In this document: positions 42,633 to 51,885 of the stretch, piece after piece
Layout of the letters: every line of letters begins with the position of its first letter
Numbering within the stretch: the stretch's first letter is position 1
DNA from: Halobiforma nitratireducens JCM 10879
Lineage (GTDB): Archaea; Halobacteriota; Halobacteria; Halobacteriales; Natrialbaceae
Assembly: GCF_000337895.1 (NCBI RefSeq)
Contig: NZ_AOMA01000003.1
Location: 623 to 63,994, forward strand
Direction of reading: 5' to 3'
DNA: 63,372 nucleotides
The notes under the pieces: model-generated
Told to the model about the DNA's origin: nothing
Databases searched by the model: none
The model's input: the letters and a program-made list of their open reading frames with translations, nothing else
Program-made: the position numbers and the translations under genes

Positions 42633-44333
42633 ATGAATTACAGCGTTTCTCTAACGAACGACCGTAAGTGGATTGCAGACGATGAAACGTTGGTTCGAGG
42701 AAGGGGGTTCATAAACGGCGAATTCCACACTACAGAGGATCTACTAACAGTATATACGAACACTGCCTCTCGAGAGGAGTTGAAATCCCTCCTCACGGAT
42801 ACGAACGGATTTTTTGCGATCATTCGGAAGTTGGAGAACGAACTACTACTAGCCACAGATCAAATCCGGAGTATACCACTTTTTTACGCAAATACGGAAG
42901 ACGGGTTGGCTGTCGGAACTGATAGTCATCAGATTGCTACGCAAGTAGACTGTACTGACTATGCTCCGTTGTACGAAGCCGAATATTCACTCACAGGATA
43001 CGTCGCTGGCTCGGATACGCTCTGTGAGCACGTCCACCAGGTACAAGCTGGTGAAGTCGTATCTCTTCGAGATGAACCCACCGACTGGATTACCCGCGAT
43101 CGTCACTACCAGTACCGTCATACGAGTACTTCTGATGGGTCACGTGACACGCTCCTGACCGAGCTAGACACTGTAACGAAAGCAGCGTTCGACCGACTCG
43201 TTTCGTATGCCGACGGGAGACCGATCGTCGTAAATATGAGTGCTGGGTACGATTCCCGGCTCCTCGTTTCGATGCTCACTCGTCTCGGCTATGACGACGT
43301 GATCGCTTTCACCTACGAGTATTCGGGAGACGAACGAGAATACTGTAGAGAAATCGCCGATACGCTTGGCATTCAGTGGGAGTACGTCAGTCAGACACAT
43401 CAAGAGTGGGACGAGTGGTATCGTTCCGACGAGCGAAAAGCAATCGATAGGGCCGCAGGAATCATAGACGCCGTTCCAACGATTGGCCCCGCTGTTGCGA
43501 TGAAGAAACTCCACGAGCAAGGACGGGTCCCCGAAGATGCGATATTCGTCACAGGCGATTCAGCCAGCACAACAGGCGACCATATTCCACCCAAAATAAT
43601 GCAAGCGGAATGTGGTTCCCGAGAACTACTGGCTTCGTCGATAGTCTCTGGCCACTACGAGTTTTGGGAGATGAGTTCCGCTCTCCGGTCTACGTTCGAG
43701 GACCGTGTGTGTGACGTGGTCGGCATCGATCAGTATCGGACTCGTGAAGACGTCGCAGATGCGTTCGAGTTCTGGGACTGGCAGGAGCGACAGGCAAAAC
43801 ACATCCTTCGGACCTATCTCTACGACTACTGGGACTACGACTTCTGGTATCCGCTCTGGGACCGCGAGTTCATGGATTTCTGGACGACCGTCCCGCTCGA
43901 GCACCGATTCGAACGGTCACTGTTCGAGCGATACGTACGATCGGTGTATGCAGACGCAGCCGGCCTATCGATGGACGAAGTTCAGGAGACGTTCCACGAA
44001 CGGAGTCCCTGGGTGTCGCGGATCGAAAAGGCACTTTCGGGCACACCGCTGAAAGATCCGGTTGAGCAGTTGTATCGACACCACATCTCGCCTAGGGAGT
44101 ACGACGACAACCCGATCTGGGGAATAATGGACCGAGATCAGTTCGACCGACTACAATCGGGACGGCAAGTGATTCACGCATTTCGTGTGCTGGAGTTACT
44201 CGGACGGATGTCTTTTTCACCACCGACCGATGGATACATTTCTCGAGACCGTGAGGTTACGACCGAAACGGTCGGCCGATCGCGTCCGCCGTCAGCACTT
44301 ATGCCAACCGACGAAGATACAGAGCAAGCATGA
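42633..44333 (+). CDS. Asparagine-synthetase-like protein without glutaminase Cys
   Basis: Encodes 566 residues. The N-terminal 180 residues fold like the glutaminase half of AsnB (LLATDQIRSIPLFY, GLAVGTDSHQIA), but the first residues are MNYSVSLTND with no Cys at position 2, so glutamine cannot be split in the usual way. The C-terminal half has the PP-loop as VVNMSAGYDSRLLVSML (SGGxDS type) and YRSDERKAIDRAAG. Relatives occur in polysaccharide loci and may amidate or otherwise adenylate a sugar acid. It overlaps the CapK-like gene by four bases, which implies joint function. G+C is lower than in the core genes. Confidence 0.78.
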   Translation: MNYSVSLTNDRKWIADDETLVRGRGFINGEFHTTEDLLTVYTNTASREELKSLLTDTNGFFAIIRKLENELLLATDQIRSIPLFYANTEDGLAVGTDSHQIATQVDCTDYAPLYEAEYSLTGYVAGSDTLCEHVHQVQAGEVVSLRDEPTDWITRDRHYQYRHTSTSDGSRDTLLTELDTVTKAAFDRLVSYADGRPIVVNMSAGYDSRLLVSMLTRLGYDDVIAFTYEYSGDEREYCREIADTLGIQWEYVSQTHQEWDEWYRSDERKAIDRAAGIIDAVPTIGPAVAMKKLHEQGRVPEDAIFVTGDSASTTGDHIPPKIMQAECGSRELLASSIVSGHYEFWEMSSALRSTFEDRVCDVVGIDQYRTREDVADAFEFWDWQERQAKHILRTYLYDYWDYDFWYPLWDREFMDFWTTVPLEHRFERSLFERYVRSVYADAAGLSMDEVQETFHERSPWVSRIEKALSGTPLKDPVEQLYRHHISPREYDDNPIWGIMDRDQFDRLQSGRQVIHAFRVLELLGRMSFSPPTDGYISRDREVTTETVGRSRPPSALMPTDEDTEQA

Positions 44334-45673
44334 TCGGACGGTCGCTCCTGGCACAGGCTGCTTTTCGGGTCGCCCGTCCCGAGGCACTCGAAAAATCACA
44401 GCGAGTCCGCGAACTCAGCACGCTGTCACGCTCCGAACTCGAGGAGTTTCAGCGGCAACGTTTAGCGACCTTGCTCGAACACGCTGCGGAAACGGTTCCG
44501 TACTACGCCGAAGTGCTGAGAGAAGCGGGCGTCGTTGAGGGGAGAGACATCCACCTAGATCGGTTCTCTGAACTGCCGCTCCTCACCAAAGCAGTGCTCC
44601 GAGAGCAGGGGGACCGACTCGAGTCGTCCGATCCTGGGGACGGCGTCTATACGAACACCTCTGGTGGAACGACGGGTGAGCCGGTCGAGTTCTTGCAGGA
44701 CAGTACGTACCTCGCGTGGGCGAAAGGGAATCAACACCTCTACCATCGCTTTGCTGGCCGCGAGCTGGGCGAGCCCTGGGTCAAACTCTGGGGAGATGCC
44801 AGCGATATCAGTGGCGAAGACGAGAGTTTGAAAGACCAACTCACGGATCGCGTGTTGAATCGGCACGTATTGAACAGTTATCGTATGGGCGAATCGGATA
44901 TGCGCGAGCACGTCGCGGCGATCAACGATATTCAACCAGCCGACATCGAGGCCTACGCCGAGTCGATACACGAGCTCTCGAAGTTCGTTCTCGAGGAAGA
45001 TCTCGAGGTCCACTCCCCGAACGGCATCCTCTCGACGGCTGGGACGCTCACGGAGCCGATGCGCGATGTGATCGAGGATGCGTTCGAGACGACCGTGCTG
45101 GACAAGTATGGGTCTCGAGAGGTCGGCACGGTCGCGTGTGAGTGTCCGGAACAGGAGGGGTTGCACGTGTTCAGCCACACGCATTACGTGGAGATCGTCG
45201 ACGACGAGGGACAGCCGGTTGCACCAGGGGAAGAAGGAAAGCTCGCGATCACTCCGCTGACGAACTACACGATGCCGTTGATTCGGTACGAGATCGGTGA
45301 TATGGCTGTTACGGCGGCGTCGGACTGCTCTTGTGAGTTGCCGTTTCCGGTGATTGAGTCCGTGACGGGCCGGGTGACCGACCACTTCGTAACGACGGAC
45401 GGTGAGTTGGTGTACCCTGGATATCTTCGGAAGCTATTGTATCACGAACCCTGGGTGGAAAAGTACCAGATCCAGCAGACTGCGGCGAATCGAGTGGTGT
45501 ATCGTATCGTAGTTAGTGGCAGTGAACCACCGCAGGAGACCACTGACACTATTGTGGCAAAAACGCGATCACTACTAGGCGACGATACGATAGTAGATTT
45601 TGAGTATGTGGATCAAATTGGAGCATCTATGTCGGGAAAGTTCCGTTACACGCTTTCTGATGTAGTAGAGTGA
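44330..45673 (+). CDS. CapK/phenylacetate-CoA-ligase-like adenylating enzyme
   Basis: Encodes 447 residues of the ANL superfamily. The AMP-binding loop is YTNTSGGTTGEPVEF (about residues 107-121), with KYGSREVGTVACECPEQEG (C..C-type region) and LIRYEIGDMAVTA following. Proteins of this type (CapK) stand in capsule loci and are thought to activate an acyl or amino group for transfer to a sugar. Start overlaps the AsnB-like stop (ATGA). Together they could form and attach an amide- or acyl-modified residue (inference). The last 100 bases become AT-rich, leading to the low-G+C block. Confidence 0.85.
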   Translation: MIGRSLLAQAAFRVARPEALEKSQRVRELSTLSRSELEEFQRQRLATLLEHAAETVPYYAEVLREAGVVEGRDIHLDRFSELPLLTKAVLREQGDRLESSDPGDGVYTNTSGGTTGEPVEFLQDSTYLAWAKGNQHLYHRFAGRELGEPWVKLWGDASDISGEDESLKDQLTDRVLNRHVLNSYRMGESDMREHVAAINDIQPADIEAYAESIHELSKFVLEEDLEVHSPNGILSTAGTLTEPMRDVIEDAFETTVLDKYGSREVGTVACECPEQEGLHVFSHTHYVEIVDDEGQPVAPGEEGKLAITPLTNYTMPLIRYEIGDMAVTAASDCSCELPFPVIESVTGRVTDHFVTTDGELVYPGYLRKLLYHEPWVEKYQIQQTAANRVVYRIVVSGSEPPQETTDTIVAKTRSLLGDDTIVDFEYVDQIGASMSGKFRYTLSDVVE

Positions 45674-45773
45674 ATATTGATCCTTTATGACATGTCTGCT
45701 CTAGAAGAGCCATCACTTAACAATAAAAACCTTAGTGAATCCAATAGACCCATTACATTAGGAAAGTGAGCCC

Positions 45774-46568
45774 ATGACTATGTCCAACGTTGTATCTGTA
45801 ATAATACCGTATTGTGAAGAGTTCACTCCTAGATTAATGCTAGAAGATGCAATAGAATCCGTTGAAAAACAATCTGTCCCAACCGAAATACATGTTATCG
45901 AGGACCCTGAGAAGCGGGGTCCATCTTGGGCTAGAAATAAAGGAATGCAACAGGCAAACACAAGATATATCGCATTTTTAGATGCTGATGATTTATGGCA
46001 ACCGAATAAATTAGAAGAGCAGTTAACGGCGATGGAAAATACGGGTGCAGGATTGTCTGTAGAAGGAAATCCCGAAGACTCCAACACTTTTATTACAAAC
46101 AGGATAAATGAGTCAATATCTTGCCCAACCTCGTCAGTTACTATAGACACCAATAAGGTTGATGTACAGTTCAGAACAGAACTAGAAAGGTTTGAGGATC
46201 ATCTTTTTATGATTGAAGCAGCACTGCAATCTGATGTTTGTCTTTGTCCAGATATTGTTACGGTTAGGAAGCATGATGAGAGTCTTTCTAATGATGGAGA
46301 TCACAAACTTTGGTATCAAGAGCGATTGAAACTGGCAAAAATAATTGAGACTGAGTATCCCAATATCTCAGGTCTATCAGATAGTATATATAGTAGGGCT
46401 TACTATTCGAAGTCACGCCACCACCAGATACGTGAGGAATTTCCGGAGGCCCTAGAATACGCCAGAAAATCAATTAAACATCAAATATGGTGGAAACCCG
46501 TTGCAGTAATTGGACTTTCAAAATTAGGTAAGTACAAACAATCAATATCTAATATAGTGAATAGCTGA
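45774..46568 (+). CDS. Glycosyltransferase family 2 in low-G+C block
   Basis: Encodes 264 residues. GT-A signatures: VSVIIPYCEEFTPRLMLEDA, then EDPEKRGPSWARNKGMQQA and YIAFLDADDLWQPNKLEEQL with the DxD motif (DADD). The C-terminal part (RFEDHLFMIEAALQSDV) has the ED acceptor-site pattern. It probably adds one sugar of the surface glycan. The gene has markedly lower G+C and AT-ending codons compared with the genes before 45 kb, so it was probably gained recently. The start could also be ATG 45780. Confidence 0.85.
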   Translation: MTMSNVVSVIIPYCEEFTPRLMLEDAIESVEKQSVPTEIHVIEDPEKRGPSWARNKGMQQANTRYIAFLDADDLWQPNKLEEQLTAMENTGAGLSVEGNPEDSNTFITNRINESISCPTSSVTIDTNKVDVQFRTELERFEDHLFMIEAALQSDVCLCPDIVTVRKHDESLSNDGDHKLWYQERLKLAKIIETEYPNISGLSDSIYSRAYYSKSRHHQIREEFPEALEYARKSIKHQIWWKPVAVIGLSKLGKYKQSISNIVNS

Positions 46569-46737
46569 TGCTAAACATATTAGATAACCGTCCTGATGAC
46601 CTCTCCCACAGTAATATTATGAAATATGAGTTGATGATCGAACAGAACTTATATTGGTCTTAATGAGACCTTGACCTGGGTTAACAGAAATCTAGTGCTG
46701 GTCTACAGCAAATTAGTATCGAAATTATTACCTTGTC
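46569..46737. other. AT-rich convergent gap
   Basis: About 170 bases between the GT2 and pyruvyltransferase stops. No gene or clear repeat seen; strongly AT-rich compared with the rest of the window. Confidence 0.4.
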
Positions 46738-47886
46738 CTATATACTTACGTCTTCACTGACCATCCGACTAAATTCCCCTACTTGTTTGTTCTTTTCTTC
46801 TTCTAGTTTTCTTTCATTTGGAACCATTATACTACCTGACTCTGATTTTGAAACTACTCCTCGATCATGGAGGTTTTCAAAGAGTTTCGCTCGAGGAGTT
46901 TCAAAGTAGAACGCAGCCTCATTCCCGTATGATATTGTGGGTATACAAGCATGGATGCGGTCGGAGTAGGTTACCTCTGTGTTACTATAAACGAATAAAT
47001 AATCTTCTAAACAATCGGAAATAATTGCATTTTCTGACGAGAGGAAGTCCTCCTTTATTGGCTCATAGAAATTTGATTTAAACAAAGCGCTTATTCTATT
47101 TGAAAACCCAATCCCTGGATTTCGAAATGGACCATGATTAGTTCTGAGAACCGTGGTCTGTGTATTTATTTCCGGTGCTTGTATCTTATCAAAGCAAGTA
47201 GCAATAAACGTCTTGTTTGCAGAAGGTGGCGAGTGCCAATCATTTATAAATAGCCCACAATCAATTCCAGAGTACGCTTCGGGTGCAATATCATGATACT
47301 TTCTGTATGCTTCAGGATCTCTGGTTATTATGCCTGCGGGTACAATATCATCTAAATAGTCGCGAACGTAATCAGTGGTTCCTTTGTCGTAGTCAGCACC
47401 ACCAACACCGACAAGGAATATGGGAATATTTCTCTTTTGGAGATCGCGGAGAATCGGCTTGCAAACTGCCAATCCCCCACCTAATACACACCCTGGCAGA
47501 ACAGCTAGGTCAAAATCAATAAGACTCGCTATATTGGAAAGATCCGTATTTCCTTCTTCCCAATTAGTTATCCATGTCGGGATATCTGGGTTAGTGGGTG
47601 TTTGTGCTCCAGTTGGTGATTGTGACTTCTTAACTAACAAGTCATGCACTGGTGTAAGCAGTTTAGATAGCAAATCAGAGTTGGATACCATTGATTTGAT
47701 TTCTGTTTCAGCTGAGCTTATAAATCCAGACGTTGATTGTATACGCGAAGAAATATAGTTTGGATATGCACTAACCTCAATGACTTCTGACTTGGGGAAA
47801 GCTTCTTTAATAAGAGATCGTGTGCCTTTTTCAATAACCGCGTTTCCGATATTTTGCTTCCATGTCCTAATGAGCAATATTTTCAT
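46738..47886 (-). CDS. Polysaccharide pyruvyltransferase-like protein
   Basis: Encodes 382 residues. It starts MKILLIRTWKQNIGNAVIEK, the Rossmann-like opening of this family (GN motif), and shows DLAVLPGCVLGGG, PIFLVGVGGADYDKG, GIITRDPEAYRKYHDIAPE and, near the end, TYSDRIHACIPTISYGNEAA (SDRlH..i.a...g), which is the hallmark of CsaB/WcaK-type pyruvyltransferases. The enzyme would attach pyruvate ketals to a sugar of the glycan, adding negative charge. Low G+C and a distinct codon choice mark it as part of the acquired block. Confidence 0.82.
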   Translation of the reverse strand: MKILLIRTWKQNIGNAVIEKGTRSLIKEAFPKSEVIEVSAYPNYISSRIQSTSGFISSAETEIKSMVSNSDLLSKLLTPVHDLLVKKSQSPTGAQTPTNPDIPTWITNWEEGNTDLSNIASLIDFDLAVLPGCVLGGGLAVCKPILRDLQKRNIPIFLVGVGGADYDKGTTDYVRDYLDDIVPAGIITRDPEAYRKYHDIAPEAYSGIDCGLFINDWHSPPSANKTFIATCFDKIQAPEINTQTTVLRTNHGPFRNPGIGFSNRISALFKSNFYEPIKEDFLSSENAIISDCLEDYLFVYSNTEVTYSDRIHACIPTISYGNEAAFYFETPRAKLFENLHDRGVVSKSESGSIMVPNERKLEEEKNKQVGEFSRMVSEDVSI

Positions 47887-47967
47887 ATAATGTACGTTAT
47901 ATTTCTGTGTATTTAAAGCTGGTGTAGTTCAGCTCTCGTCAGCATGGCACTGGTAGAAAATAATGAA

Positions 47968-48651
47968 TTACTCATAATACTTCGGGTGACGAGTAACTAT
48001 CTGAACGGGAATCAAATCAATATTAAGTACCTTTGAGAGACAGAGTCGGTGTATGCCATCTACAAATAATAATTGGCCGTTTCTCCCTCTGTCAACAAGT
48101 ATTTCTCCCCGGCGACATTTCGAAACAGGTCGGGGTAACTTTCGACCTCGTTTGGTTAGTTCACGGTTTGATAACAATCCTTTTTCTTGGATGGATTCGT
48201 ATAGATCATCTAGCTTTTCACATCTTCTCTGGAGTTCTTTTTTACTTTTAGACCCATGCCAAGTCGGAGACCCAGTATTAATTCGGCTAAGTGCATATTG
48301 GTAAGCAGGAGTGTTTTTCCACTTCTTTCCGCATACGTATCTTTCACGGATGGATTTATGGATATAATCGTTAAGGCCCTCTGCTTTCCAGTCTTCATCA
48401 TCAATACCGCAAACAGGCCGAATCGTACCACAGTCCCACTCACCTGAACAAATTGAACCGATCTCGTCTTTTATTGAGTTCGTATTCTCATATTCTCTAT
48501 TGGAATAATAGCTGATCCTTTTCGGAGAGACGTACTTAAGCGACGTTATAGCCGATGGCTCCGGATCTCCACGCATGCATGCTTGTCGCTTAATTATTGA
48601 ATCAATTACATTCGCATACTCTCCCCAGGCATGCCCAAGTAATCTTCTCAT
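47968..48651 (-). CDS. ParB-like small protein of glycan loci
   Basis: Encodes 227 residues, low G+C. Basic and Tyr-rich in the first half; residues about 150-227 resemble a ParB/sulfiredoxin-like nuclease fold: LYESIQEKGLLSNRELTKRG, GEILVDRGRNGQLLFVDGIH and HRLCLSKVLNIDLIPVQIVT (the GxHRL.....L pattern). Similar proteins are frequent in haloarchaeal polysaccharide loci, function unknown. DNA partition is unlikely given the neighbourhood. It could be a kinase or ATPase-like modifier, as ParB folds bind nucleotides. Same strand as its neighbours. Confidence 0.6.
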   Translation of the reverse strand: MRRLLGHAWGEYANVIDSIIKRQACMRGDPEPSAITSLKYVSPKRISYYSNREYENTNSIKDEIGSICSGEWDCGTIRPVCGIDDEDWKAEGLNDYIHKSIRERYVCGKKWKNTPAYQYALSRINTGSPTWHGSKSKKELQRRCEKLDDLYESIQEKGLLSNRELTKRGRKLPRPVSKCRRGEILVDRGRNGQLLFVDGIHRLCLSKVLNIDLIPVQIVTRHPKYYE

Positions 48652-48716
48652 TTTGGTGGCCGTTCTTGTCCTTTCATAAGTAATATCGTCTAATAGCCGT
48701 TCCCTTCACACATTTA

Positions 48717-50525
48717 TTACACTTCTTCCGACTGTATCTTATATAGCTCAGCATATTGTCCTTCGCTGTCAATGAGTTCTCCATGTTCACCGATTTCGAT
48801 TATTTTGCCCTCATGTACAGTATATATTCTGTCAGCGTTTTTGACTGTTGATAGTCGGTGTGCAACTCCGACCATCGCGTACTCCTGATCCATATCCTCG
48901 ATAGATTCTTGCACTTGCCGTTCCAAATTCGAGTCTAAGTCACTTGTCGCCTCGTCAAGAATCAATACCTCCGCATCCTTCAACAGCGCTCGAGCCAGTG
49001 CCACCCGTTGTTTCTGCCCGCCGGACAACCGAACGCCATCATCACCTAACTGCGTTTCGTAGCCGTCTGGCATGTCCTCGAGGAACTCGTCTACCTTCGC
49101 GATCTCACAGACACGATCTAGTTCCCCATCGCTCACGTCCCGATTCCCGATGGTCAGGTTGTACCGGAGTGTGTCGTTGAAGATGAATGGGTCCTGTTGC
49201 ACGACTGCGACCTTCGAACGCCACCCGTCGATATCCATTTCGTGAATCGATCGACCATTTGCCCGGATCTCTCCGGAGTCGGGCTCGTACATCCGCGCCA
49301 GCAGGGAGATAATCGTCGACTTTCCAGCTCCCGATTGGCCGACGAATCCGATAAACTCGCCTTTCTCGAACTCGAGCGAAATCCCCGAGAGGGCCTCGTC
49401 GTCCTGACCTTGATACGAGAAGTGCAGAGCGTCGACCTCGACGTGTTCGATTTCCGCCGGGACGGGTTCGTCCGCAGTCTCGGGTTCTCGACTCGCCTCG
49501 AGTTCGTCGAGGAACCGCTGAGTCCGAACTAGATGTGGGAGGTTGTTTTCCACCTTGTAGACGAGCTTGTTCACACGGCTGGCTTTCGGACCAAGACGGA
49601 ACATCGCGAAGAGGAACACGCCGAGCGCGCCGAGTGACATCTCGGCGAAGGTGATCGCGAGATAGATCAACAGGAAGACGGATACTGCGGTCAGCAGATT
49701 GTAGAAGCTATTGATACCTTGCTCGTTACGTCGGAGTTTGATGCTCGATTGGGCGAAGCTGTTTACCGAAGTAAGGAAGTCGTCGTACAACTCCGATTTC
49801 AGTCCGAAGAGCTTGGTGTCACGAATTCCCTGTGTGCCGGCCTGTGCAGCCTCCTGTAGTCGCTCGTTTGCCTCCGCGACTTGATTCCCGAGTTCGTATC
49901 CTGGCTCGAGGACGTACCGAAATAGTACGGTAAACCCACCGAGAAACACGAGCGCGAACAACGTGAGAAATGGGGCGAGAACGAGCGCAACGAATAGGTA
50001 CATCAGAGCGAGGAGTGATTGTTCGATCAAGTCTACGACGTACTTGATCGTTCGTCCAGCGTACTCCGCCTGCGTCACGATCGCGTTCAGGATGTCGTCC
50101 GAACCTTCGCGGTCGAAGTACTCGATCCGTGCGTCGAGTGCATTGTCGAACGCCTGCTTTTGAATCTCACGCGTGTAGTCGATCACCAGCGCCTCTCGCA
50201 TCCAGCGAACGAAGAACGTCATCGTCCATCGTACGGCTAGCACAGCACTCACGCCGGTAACCACGAGCCCGAGCGTAAACGGAATCCCAAGAAAGTCGTA
50301 GGCCATCACGAACAGTTGCATCACTCCATCGGCTTCCGCAGTTGGATCACCGGGAGACTGGACGATCTCCACGATGGGCATGATGAAACCTAGTCCGACA
50401 CCTTCTAACAACGCGGCAAAGACACCGCCAACGATAATCGCAACTACGAGTTTGGGGCGATATCGCGCGACACGGAGGAGTGCGCGCAATTGCTCACGTC
50501 TACTGATCGTCTCCCCGTCAGTCAT
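48717..50525 (-). CDS. ABC exporter, fused permease and ATPase (flippase-like)
   Basis: Encodes 602 residues. Six membrane helices in residues 20-320 (with IVGGVFAALLEGVGLGFIMP at the start) precede an ATPase domain: Walker A GFVGQSGAGKSTIISLLAR, Q-loop VAVVQQDPFIFNDT, signature LSGGQKQRVALARALL, Walker B EVLILDEATSDLD and the H-loop VGVAHRLSTV. This is the MsbA/PglK type, which flips lipid-linked oligosaccharides or lipids. Being beside glycan genes, it is the best candidate flippase of the locus. Its 3' end is AT-rich while the rest is GC-rich, so the edge of the acquired block lies near 48.9 kb. Confidence 0.92.
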   Translation of the reverse strand: MTDGETISRREQLRALLRVARYRPKLVVAIIVGGVFAALLEGVGLGFIMPIVEIVQSPGDPTAEADGVMQLFVMAYDFLGIPFTLGLVVTGVSAVLAVRWTMTFFVRWMREALVIDYTREIQKQAFDNALDARIEYFDREGSDDILNAIVTQAEYAGRTIKYVVDLIEQSLLALMYLFVALVLAPFLTLFALVFLGGFTVLFRYVLEPGYELGNQVAEANERLQEAAQAGTQGIRDTKLFGLKSELYDDFLTSVNSFAQSSIKLRRNEQGINSFYNLLTAVSVFLLIYLAITFAEMSLGALGVFLFAMFRLGPKASRVNKLVYKVENNLPHLVRTQRFLDELEASREPETADEPVPAEIEHVEVDALHFSYQGQDDEALSGISLEFEKGEFIGFVGQSGAGKSTIISLLARMYEPDSGEIRANGRSIHEMDIDGWRSKVAVVQQDPFIFNDTLRYNLTIGNRDVSDGELDRVCEIAKVDEFLEDMPDGYETQLGDDGVRLSGGQKQRVALARALLKDAEVLILDEATSDLDSNLERQVQESIEDMDQEYAMVGVAHRLSTVKNADRIYTVHEGKIIEIGEHGELIDSEGQYAELYKIQSEEV

Positions 50526-50656
50526 CGTATGTTCGATTCATACAGTCGGTGTTATATCCGTTGGTCTCCGAGTAGCAATTAGGTTGGTACGTCGGAAATT
50601 ACCATGCTCTGGACTGTGTTCGTCAGTGGGATTTGACCAAAACCGACGGGGTAGTA

Positions 50657-50938
50657 CTAGTCCTCTGAGTCTTCAAGTTCTTCTAGCTCTAACTCTCCCG
50701 CCAGATACGCCTCACCCATTGGGGTGAGTTGATAGTAGCCTGCGTCGTCGACCTTTTCGATGAGTCCGTGATCTTCCAGTTCTCCTAGTCGTTGACGAAC
50801 AGTCGAGTACCCGATTTCGTGCCCGTGCCGATTCAAGTTTCGATAGAGTGGCTTCGCTGGCAACTCGAGGTCGTGCTCGGCGAGGAACTCGAGGATGAGC
50901 CCGTCTTTTAGCGACATCCACTCTGGTCGAGGGCGCAT
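50657..50938 (-). CDS. PhiH1-repressor-like winged-helix protein
   Basis: Encodes 93 residues: MRPRPEWMSLKDGLILEFLA, then a helix-turn-helix (GYSTVRQRLGELEDHGLIEK) and a wing strand YYQLTPMGEAYLAGE, ending in an acidic tail. It matches the small regulators related to the repressor of halovirus PhiH1, common in haloarchaea. Its target is unknown, possibly its own promoter. A homologue lies immediately upstream on the same strand at 50984. Nearby operons (ABC transporter) could be targets. Confidence 0.82.
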   Translation of the reverse strand: MRPRPEWMSLKDGLILEFLAEHDLELPAKPLYRNLNRHGHEIGYSTVRQRLGELEDHGLIEKVDDAGYYQLTPMGEAYLAGELELEELEDSED

Positions 50939-50983
50939 TCTCTGTAAGAGTTCGAAATCAACTATCGGGTGTCAACACGAGAT

Positions 50984-51253
50984 TCAGGAAGAAGACTCAC
51001 TGTTTTGTTCGAGTTCGCTCGCATCGAGATCCCCTTCGAGATACGCTTCGGCCGATTCAGAGAGGATGTAGTACCCTCTCGAGGGTTTCTCTACCAATCC
51101 ATACGAGGTGAGCTTCCGACACCGAACCCCAATGTAGTCGTTGTTCCGATCGATCTCCTCTGCGATCGATTTTGGTGTGCCAGCACCGTGCGTGTCGAGG
51201 TACTCGAGAATCTCATCGTCTGCCCGCGTCATCCACTCGGCACGCTTTCGCAT
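50984..51253 (-). CDS. PhiH1-repressor-like winged-helix protein, second copy
   Basis: Encodes 89 residues with the same plan as the gene at 50657: MRKRAEWMTRADDEILEYLD, the recognition part DRNNDYIGVRCRKLTSYGLV and wing GYYILSESAEAYLEGDL, then a Ser/Glu tail. The two proteins have diverged widely, so this is an old duplication or separate gain. Its own promoter should lie within 51254-51380, which is AT-rich (TTAAAAAGATG, ATAGATTTATG). Confidence 0.82.
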   Translation of the reverse strand: MRKRAEWMTRADDEILEYLDTHGAGTPKSIAEEIDRNNDYIGVRCRKLTSYGLVEKPSRGYYILSESAEAYLEGDLDASELEQNSESSS

Positions 51254-51474
51254 CTGTATAGCACTGCGAAAGGGAGTTCTATCAATCTACACTGAAGCAG
51301 TGGTATAGATGTCTATTACATCCTTAAAAAGATGCAAAGCATAGATTTATGTCATTGAGAATTATTTTACTAGACAACGGGTAACGGATCTAGCGACGAT
51401 CCAGAAGTGAATCGCGACCCGGTGGTGGAGACACCGAGTCCGCGAGAAGCTCCCGTAACCACGCTACGGAAGCC

Positions 51475-51885
51475 ATGGCAAACGACCATTCACGGGGACT
51501 TGAAACCCCCGACCGATCGGAATCGACTCGAGAAACGACCACCGAAACCCTGCTGTACGACGATCGGCTCACAGCCATCGACCGCGCGGCGAGACGACTA
51601 CTCGAGGACATCCGCGACGACGAGAATCTCGAGGCGGGGCCGCTGGCGCGACACCTCCGGGAGATCCGCGCGGAAGTCGACTCCGTCGAACGGGAGTTGC
51701 ACACACAGCGGGACCGGCCGGCCGACGCCCCGGCTGTCGATCCTTCGACACGTGCGGGGAACGGCTCGCGGTCGATCCGCGGGCCGGACCCGGAGACCTT
51801 CGAGCGGTGGGAGCAGGACCGATCGCACACCCCTCCAGAGCCGAACGCAGACGCGGAGTCGGGAGGTGAGGACGATGGAGCGTAA
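51475..51885 (+). CDS. Haloarchaeal accessory protein, hypothetical
   Basis: Encodes 136 residues. The middle (LTAIDRAARRLLEDIRDDEN then LAREIRAEVDSVERELHTQR-like helices) is helical and charged; the N-terminus and the last 50 residues look disordered. I know such proteins only as hypothetical genes on haloarchaeal mobile elements, usually placed just before a coiled-coil gene as here. It overlaps the next gene by 11 bases, so they are co-translated. An AT-rich patch (GAATTATTTTACTAG, about 51360-51375) may be its promoter. Confidence 0.6.
   Translation: MANDHSRGLETPDRSESTRETTTETLLYDDRLTAIDRAARRLLEDIRDDENLEAGPLARHLREIRAEVDSVERELHTQRDRPADAPAVDPSTRAGNGSRSIRGPDPETFERWEQDRSHTPPEPNADAESGGEDDGA

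Noticed and set aside
47968..48651. Plasmid partition (ParB) gene implying an integrated plasmid
   Set aside because: No ParA, no replication gene, and context is purely glycan-related; only the fold seems shared.
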